A model generated the notes under the pieces. It did no database searches and was not told where the DNA came from. It saw only the letters and a program-made list of their open reading frames with translations. 64,000 bases of DNA from Ganoderma boninense (taxonomy: Eukaryota > Basidiomycota > Agaricomycetes > Polyporales > Polyporaceae): contig CM035304.1 in NCBI GenBank assembly GCA_002900995.3, forward strand, positions 6,030,134 through 6,094,133. Reading direction: 5' to 3'. Within the stretch, counting starts at the first letter, position 1; the number at the start of each line of letters is the position of its first letter. Both the position numbers and the translations under genes were made by a program. Shown here piece after piece: positions 55,601 to 64,000 of this stretch.

Positions 55601-58600
55601 CAAGTTCAGCGGGACCGCACCCGACCCCGACGACAACAACCCTCGCGCTATCCCCGTCTCCCCGCGCAAGGCACGCCGCCGCTCCCTGTCGCCCATTACC
55701 TTCGCCCCGCCGCCGCTTCGCAAGGCACAACCCCACTACCCCTCTATATCCGCGACGGCCGAGCTCAGCGGCAGCGAGGACTCGGGCGATCTCGATCTCG
55801 ACCTCGACCTCGACGACGACGTCAACATCACAAAGGCGTTCACCGACGCCCACAGGTACAAGTACACCGCCCGCCCCTCCACCTCCTCCGCCGCCGACTC
55901 TGCCACCCTCGCCCCAGACTCAAAGCACGACCCGAACGCCTACGTTCTCCTCACGTTCTCCACGACCCAGATCCTCGAGGACCGCTTCAACCTCTCGTGG
56001 TACGGCATCCATCCTGATGAACTCCTCGAGCTCCATCCCGCGTCCGTGGCTTTCGTCACCCTCCCACGGAGTACCCTGGACGCATACATCGCGCCGTACT
56101 TTGCCGCACGTGTGTGGGCGCTGCGGATCGTTGGCCATGGTTCCGACGAGGAGGAGAACGATGGGCCCGATGGGGCTCGGCAGAGCATGCGGGAGAAGCG
56201 GGAGAAGAAGAAGATCGCGGTAGAGTGGAAGGAGCGGTGGGCTATCGTCCACCAGGGGGTGTTCTCGCTATGCAAGGAACGACATGTGAGTACTCTGCTT
56301 CTTATATGCGCTTCCCGTGTGCGACCAAAATCGCGCATACATTTCCCTGCCCGAGTATCTAGAGGAGGTCCCGTCGTACTCGACCGCGCCCTCTGTTGAG
56401 TAGCACCTCAACACGGTCGGTCATCCACGGGCGGCCGGGGTCTTGCTCGCTCGTGAGGCGCTGCTTCATCGCAGGGAGATGTATTGCTTCCACTCGCTTC
56501 CTCATTCTTCGCCGCATCGTCAAGCAGCGCCTTGTGCACTCTATTTCAACTCCATATATCCGCATATATCACGACGGGCAGTAGCGAATACCGGGCCCCG
56601 GAATATCGCTGTAAAATGGTCTGCGACTGGTCACCGACCTCTCCTTAGGCTGTTCAGGATCTGAATCTCGGACAAGCCCAGACAATGGACTGGTATAAGG
56701 ACGTTGCCACTCTGTCTGCGGCGTCTCTGAGATTCAGGCCCTGAAACAGCCTTGCGACATGGCTTGTGAGCAGGAGACCAATCACATTCACGATTACAAG
56801 GATATCCTGGGGTCCGACATGGACCATTGCGTGGCGCGTGTGCCCGGATTTCCAGCCCTATTCATTATTGAATGACTGGCTATATGCGGGCATGGAACCC
56901 GAAACAGGTGCGCTTGGCCAGCGCAATGCATTTTGGTAATATATGCGCGTGCACGGGTTATCTGTGTCTGATATCTGCATGTCGCGGAGCCACCCACCTG
57001 TGCCAGAATTGGGGCAAGGAGGGATACCGCACATTGTTTCTGCATACAATTAGATCATAGCGCGACCTACTTTGATTTACGCGTGGGAGACGGTACGGAT
57101 GGACCACATTCGTAACGCACTGCCCTGCGTATGGCCTGATGTTGCCATATAACTCTGCTTCCTTTATGCGCTTCCTCTGCACCGGATATCTGAGGTCAAA
57201 GTTGTGCATACCCGTCTCCCCCAGGCACCTAGAGGGGATACCGTCGACATAGACGACGCCCTGTTGTGCACCCTCAACGCAGGGTGGGTTATTCCCGAGC
57301 GGCCTGAAATCTTGGACTCTGTTGTGCTCCCTCGTGAGGCGTTGCTTCATCATAAGGAAGGAGATGTATTGTTTCCACTCGCTTCGTCATTCCTCAGCAC
57401 ATCGTCCACCGCTATGCATGCTGCGCATATGCGCGATTTGCCATCCGCCCTATCCCTCCCTGCCCTCTCCAAGAATGATATGGAATCCGAATTATCTGCG
57501 CCCGAGCAGAAACAAAGCCAGCGTAATGTATCCTAGCTTTAACAGGTCGCACCCTGTGTAAGGTCGGACGAGTTTTTCTGTGCGTACGACAATTTGTCCT
57601 AATCCACAACTCGGACAGCGGAGGGTGATGTACCACCATGCAGATGGCTTTCGAACTTGAGGATGACATGTTCTACTGCCTGCATGCGTCTCCTGACACT
57701 TGAACTGACGAGCTGACTTACCCTTCAAGGATACCCACGTTGCATTCTCCTCCCCACTGTCCTCCATGCTCTCTATCCGCGACAGCGCACACTTCAGCCT
57801 CCCGCTCCAGACCTCCCGTCTCCGTCGCAAGTCCCCAGTCGCCCCTTCCGGTTCGAACGTCGTCTGCGTCAAGTTCCGCGTAAGGTCGCGCCTGAACCGC
57901 CCCTCCTTTAATGAGTCGTCTGTCACCTTCGACTCCATTCCACTAGACCGCCGCGACCAGAGCGTGACATCGCTAGGCATGTCGACTACCATTTCCACAG
58001 GGACTCTGCCGGCCTCGGGATCAGGCACCAACACTGGCGGGCAAGGCGCGTGGTGGCGGAAGGGTCCAAGGGACGTCTCGGGAGCCTTGAGTATAAGTCT
58101 GTCATCCAGTGCGAGCGCGTTGGTCGGCACTCCATTAGTCGGGAGCGTGGCTGGCACTTTCGGGCGGAGAAGCAGCGCGGCGGGGCTGGACGAATCGGAG
58201 GAGGAATACGCTGCGAAGAAGGAGAAGGGCAAGGGCAAGGAGAAGGACGAGGGAGAGGACGCGGTCTGGATCGTCCTGGACATGCTGGAAAGCTCAGGTG
58301 AGTGCACACATTCCTTTGGCTTCTATGTCCTGCGTATCTCGATTGTCTCAACGCTCCTCACTCGGTCCTGGCGCGCGCAGCATGCTCACACATTCTGCGC
58401 ATCCTGCACCGACATGCGCCGCACCAGTGCTACTCCACCTTCCTCCCCACGCGCGGGGCATCCGTATACTCGCCTGCTCCCTCGCCCATCATCTTCAGCA
58501 CACGCTCGTCATCACCTGGATCGCCCACCACGCCCGGGCCCCCGTCTTCGCACAATCTGCCTCTCCCCCCGTCCCGCAGTGCTCCCAAGCCCACGACGAC

Positions 58601-61600
58601 GCTCCTCATCCCGACACCCACCGGAGTGTGCTCGTCCTACGTCCCGTACAAAGCCTATCACTTTGGTGGCATACCGGAGCTTCGCGCACCCAGCCCCACG
58701 CTTCCTCCCCCAGGCTACTCCCTCTCCGAACTGGTAACCGCGGAGCTCGGCCGCGGCGAGGGTGTGCCGTACCCGTCCTGGCGGCTCGACCTCGTGCGCA
58801 AGGCGCGGCGCGCGGGCCTGGGCGCGGTCGGGCGCGCGATGGAGCTGGTGATGTTCGGGGACGAGGAGGCCGACGAAGACGGGTTCGCGGACGATGAGGA
58901 GGATGAGGATCTGGCGATCGAGTGGGCGCGCCCGAAGCGGAACACGATGAGCAGCTTCTCGCCGTCGCCGGCCACGGAGCAGCCGACGGCGAGGTCGAGG
59001 GCGCCGTGGACCGTCCGAGAGCTGGAGGATTCGCTTCAGAGTGGCGAGGGTGATGCCGACGCTATGGATGAGGCCTCGAGCCGGAGCCTGGAGCCGAGCG
59101 TGGAAGAGGAGGGCGAGGAAGAGGAGGAGCCGCAATCTCCGTCCCAATCCCGGAAGCAGAAAAAGTACGCGCCGCCCTGGTTTGAGGACCTGAGCTACCT
59201 CGAGGAGCCTGAGGCAGAGCCGGTCCCAGAGTCGGCTGGGAGCGAAACGGAGTGGGATGGGTGGGTCGACGCGGTGGTTTTGCAGTATCGCCAGGAATCG
59301 CTCGCGCGCCGCACGGAAGCCCGTCGTCAGGCGCTCGCGGCGAGTGGGGCATGGGACACGCCTGTCTCGAGCTCGGAGAACCCAGCGAAAGCGTGGACGG
59401 AGGAGTGGTTCGGAGGGGAGCTGTCGACGAGTGTCACTGCCCCCAGCCAGGAGCAGGAACAGGAATGCGAGGACGAAAACGAGAACCAGTACGACGAGCT
59501 CGGGACGTGGACATGGCCGCTGAAGCACGGCCACAAGCACTACCAGAAGGGGATGGGGAGCGATGGCGACCTCGATGCAAGCACAGAAGACAGCTCGGAC
59601 CCCTCCCCCTCGCCGAACCCGCACGATGCTCGCTTCGGTCGCGGCAACAAGTTGCACGTGCGACGCGGACATGGACACACGCAGTGGGGCCGCTCGGGAA
59701 GGACCCTGTCGTCGTACTCGTCCGTGGACTCGCTTCTGCGGCGCACCGCCACCATGCGATCGAACATCAAGAGCATGAGCTTGAGCCAGATGAGGCGGTC
59801 CTCGTTCCAGGCGCTGTTTCCCTCTGCGTCCAGCTCCCACATCCTCCTCTCCCGGCAAGACGCGAACGACGTCCCGCCGCCGCCATCCCATACGAATTCG
59901 TCGAGCCCGTCCATCGCGAGCACCGTCCGCCCCGTGTCGACTGGAACCGCAGCAGGCAAACGCCCTATGTCGCCGCTTTCGGCGCAGGACGCAGACGCAG
60001 CTGGAAATCTATCCCCAGATGCGGGCGAAGACGGAGACGTAGATGAGGAGCCGGACGTGGACGACGTGGATGAGCAGGGGGCCGACGGCGCGGCGGAGGT
60101 GTACGAGTCCGAGCTCGGCCACGGATATCACCAACATGGGCCCCATCCCGTCCCGCTGCCGGGCATGCACATCGTGCCCGCTGGATATACCACCTTCCAG
60201 CACAATGCGCTATATGGGCAGGACTGGGAGCGCGGAGCGAGGGGCCGAAGAGGCTCGGGCCAGAGGGAGCCGGCGCATGCGGGGATCGCGCACGGGGAGA
60301 GCATGCAGCGGCTGCCGCTGCCGATGGGCATGGCGCAGATGATGACGACCGTGAGCAGCACGGTGAGCGTTGGGCCCAGTGGGCGACGGAACGGGCGGTA
60401 GGATCCATGAAATAACTCAGCAATCAATCATTCGGAAGGGACGGTCGCACAGCTAGGTGTATCATTATTGGAGGAGCTAATACGTTGTATCATACCATGA
60501 GGGGCACTGCCGCCTGCTGCTAGAGTGGCGGTAGGCACTAGTACTGTGGTCGTTCGTTGTATTATATCCGTGCCTTGTTCTCATCGCTACAGTGTTTGTC
60601 AATCTCCCATCGTACATCCATCCATCCAGTGTATTATAGTAATTATACAAACCATCACTCACTCCGACCACAATCTGATGGAGGCGCTTTTCCTTGCTCA
60701 GATTCGAAGGGATCGGAGGTCCATCGTCAGGGGGGAGGTACACATCCTCTAAGTTAGGTTGTATCTACTTGTTTACAGGCTGGCATATTACTCATATCCT
60801 CCGGTGGACAGGGATGGGGGAAGAGTGTTCTGTCCTGAGCCACAAGTGACGTTGACGTCGTCCGTCAGTTGCAGCTCGATGAGCGAGCCGTTGGTGAACG
60901 CATCCCATTCGATGAAGCAGTTGGACTTCCACGGCCTCCCATCTATCTTGACGCTTTTGACGAACACCTGCCCTCCAGTCCCATTGGCAGGGTTACCATT
61001 GAAATTCGTCGAGCGGATTGTCGTGGTTGTGTGCAGGACAGGGTTCCGGAAGGAGATCTCAGGGAAGTACGGGGAGGAGAGGAGGATCTGGCGTGTGGCG
61101 GGAAGAGGGTATAGACCCGCGAGATAGAACGCGGCGTAGCTGCCCATCGCGCCGGAGTCTGTGAGGATTGGGGAATGTTTAGATCCCAGAAGATCGCATG
61201 GACATATGATGTCAACGATATTTACCATCGTTCCCGGGGAGACCATTGATTGAGGTGTTAAAGAACTGGGCGATAGTCTGACGTGACCGCTGAGTGCTGA
61301 GGGCCGGACGGTTCGCGTAGTGGTACATGAAAGGGATTTGCTGCGAGGGCTCGTCCGTCGAGTCGAAGTATCCCTGGGTATTGAAACCAAAACCAATTAG
61401 TAAGTCATTTAAAATCTATTTTGGAGTTGTTACCTGATCGAAGATGAAGTCGAGTCGCTTGATGAACTGGTCGTCGCCTCCTTGAAGTTCAATCAACTTC
61501 GCAGTGTCATGAGGAACGTATTGCGAATACTGTTGGAACAGACCACGTCAGGGCGTCGTCCATAAACATACAGTTATGAACATACCGTGATCGGTGATCC

Positions 61601-64000
61601 CTCATAGAACCCGTCGTGGCGTTGGGCATTCAGGAAGCAAGTCGATGATGTGGGATCATGAATGCTGCAGTGCCTGGGGTCGGTGTAATTGAACTGACCG
61701 TTGGAAAAGCGAGGCTGGATGGATGCCAATCAACGAAGGCTGTCAGGAAAAAGCATCCACTCATCCATACCTGCATGAATCCGGCAATATCGGTCTCTCC
61801 TGGGAAGGTTACGTTCTCGTTCCACATATTCTGGAAATTCTGCGATCGCTCAGCGTACTAGAAGGCCGATCAGAACATGCTCTTCGTGGTGACGAAACAG
61901 AAAATGGCTTGTGTATACCTTCTTTCCGTCAGCGGTCTTCCCAAGGACCTTGGCGACCTGAGAGATCGCGAAGTCGTCGAAGGCGTACTGACAAGGCAGG
62001 CCCAGGTTATTTGAATACATTCCATCGTCAACTTGAATGAATGCGCACCTCGACCGTCCTGGAAACCTGCCGGGAATTGGAGCCACTCCTCTCAAATACA
62101 TCCTGCGGGATATAACCAAAGCTCTTCCAGACATCGGTTTGTCTTCCCTGGAGATTCCAGTTCGGGGGCTGTCGTTCGGCGTCTGCTAGTAGGGCATTGT
62201 ACAATGCGTCGGCAGGTACGCTCAGGGCATCAGCATGATCGTGATACCTAAGCGCTGTCAGTGGCTGCAAGCGTGAAAAGACGAGGTGTCCTAGACATAC
62301 TTGACGAAGAATTCAGCAAGGATGGGATCTCCATCTGTATATGGAGGTGATCTGAATACATCTATGACGCGAGATCATAGTAGGAAGTAACTCACGGCTT
62401 CCTCCCTGAATCCATTGTTTGACACTAGCGCCTCTACACTCAGGAAGCCATCCTTCGTGTTGCTGAATGTTGATCATGCCACGGACAATCATAGCAAAGG
62501 TTGTAGGGTCGTGTAAGGCCATCAATGGGAACAAGGTTCGATAGGTATCCCACTGCGACAGCGTCAGCAGTCTTTTACACTAATTTGTAGATTGGAAGCT
62601 TACATTGCAGTAAAACGAATCGTAGTACGGCTCAGACGAATTCCACAGAGGGTTCTCGCCTGTGTCTGACATTCAACTACTGTCAGGAACGAGCTGGTGG
62701 TTCGTGGAGATCGAACACTCACAATCAGCGGGAGACAGGTGCGACCGGTACAGGGAGCTGTAGAACAAGTCCACGAACTCTGGGTCCACACCCTGGGGAT
62801 TGACCTGGATACGACCCAGCAGCTCGCTCCACTGCGCGCGAGACGCGACACGAGTCTCCTCAAAGTCGAAGTCTGGGATTTCCTGCTCTGCGTTCGCACA
62901 CGCTTGGTCTACAGAGATCAAGGAGACGCCGACCCGCGCCAGGATCGACGTCGCGCCATTGGAATTGGGCGCGAAGGTCAGGAGCGCTCCCATCTCTGGA
63001 ACGAAGCCTATGAGTGCTCGGTGAGTCTTGGCGTTTGGCTTTGTCATCACATCACGAACACACCGAAGAACACCTGCTGGCTCGAGACCGTGTTCTTCAC
63101 GGGAAAGTTGCTGCTCCAAGCGCCATATTCCGTGGGCGCCCCCTAAAACAAGTGAAGCAGTCTGGACGTTATCAGGGACGAATCGCCTTACGATGTCGTG
63201 CCCTTCTCCTTTGAAGTCGACACAAGTGTAGGCGTAGTACCTTCCAGGGCCAAACGACCCAGCAAATTGGGCACCGCCTGTGACGCGGCCGGTCTTCTCG
63301 TCGAGATCCATATGCGAGTCTGTGCTGCTCTGTTGGCCGTCATTCGTGATATCCACGACAATGCGGGGGAATGTGGTTCCTGCAGGAAAGGTGTATCTAG
63401 AAAGGGTTAAATCCAGATCGTCGCACGCACAAGATTTGCGCCATTACCGATGAAGAGCCGTCCTCCGCGTAGAGGTGAGCTCTACGCGAACACCTGTAGA
63501 CTAAAGCCATGAGCCTGCAGTGAGTTTGCTAGTCGATTTTGCATGTCATTGAATAACAAACTAGATTAGAGGCGAAGTAGCCGGGTTCTCCCGCATCATC
63601 GGGGCTTCCTACAGCAACGTTAGGAAACTAAGCAACATGAGTCTGAGTAGATGTCTTACCATTCTGTAGGACCTTCCGCAAGACCTTTCGGCCAGAAATG
63701 GTAGTCTGACATTCTTCAAACGTATTACCTTTGCCACAGGTAACAAAGGGAAATAGCTTGAAGTTCGACAACGGAACTGACTGTTGCACAATGGGCCAAG
63801 CTTTCAATGAATTATGCTATTCGTGAGCACTTACTCCGCCCGTACCATCGTCGTGCAGCTGCGAGAATCCAGTGACGTTATATTGAGGGTCCGCATCGTA
63901 CCCGGCGTGCTAATGCCAACCACGTACATGTGTGAAAACTCCAGAAACACGTATTTTCTGAACTCACGTTTCCTGGCGAGTCGGTGTCCATGCCGACTTT

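Overview
The window looks like nuclear DNA of a filamentous basidiomycete, probably an Agaricomycete. The genes are GC-rich and cut by many short introns (about 50-90 nt) with GT-AG ends and CTNA-type branch points. The gene families (HET-domain proteins, CE16 acetylesterases, Kre9/KNH-like secreted proteins, a GH92 mannosidase) fit this. No tRNA, rRNA, CRISPR array or intact transposase or reverse transcriptase was seen.

Positions 1-31000 are a duplication-rich accessory region. Three paralogous HET (heterokaryon incompatibility) genes lie at 1-1808 (minus, runs off the left edge), 13331-15991 (plus) and 28043-30241 (plus). The outer two sit at the ends of two mirror-image arms. Reading inward from each HET gene comes a conserved upstream region, an unidentified segment X, an unidentified segment Y, a short conserved exon-like piece Z, a degenerate CE16 pseudogene and a small conserved segment W. 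The left arm is about 1-8900 and the right arm about 22440-30241. A third, differently arranged copy (HET2, then X, Y and Z) lies between them. X, Y, Z and W look like broken intron-containing genes that I could not identify.

Positions 31000-51000 hold alternating CE16 esterase and small secreted protein loci: a CE16 pseudogene (31090-32140, minus), SSP1 (34695-35485, plus), CE16-C (38389-39844, minus, broken in its signal peptide), a 6-kb spacer without recognisable genes, CE16-D (46988-48439, minus, intact) and SSP2 (49835-50614, plus). CE16-C and CE16-D lie in a 2.6-kb duplicated unit. SSP1 and SSP2 are seven-exon Kre9/KNH-like genes. Their reading frame closes only if a 2-nucleotide micro-exon is included, and skipping it gives a stop within four codons in both.

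Positions 51000-64000 are an ordinary gene-bearing region: a single-pass membrane protein with a KNH-like ectodomain and a proline-rich tail (minus), a large PH-domain protein (plus) whose second intron is 1.44 kb long and carries a direct repeat and a small inverted-repeat element, and an 18-exon GH92 alpha-mannosidase (minus) that runs off the right edge.

The likely biology is self/non-self recognition (HET) next to secreted carbohydrate-active and cell-surface proteins (CE16, GH92, KNH-like). Nothing in the sequence proves that they work as one system. Repeated duplication with one or two surviving copies per family is the clearest pattern.
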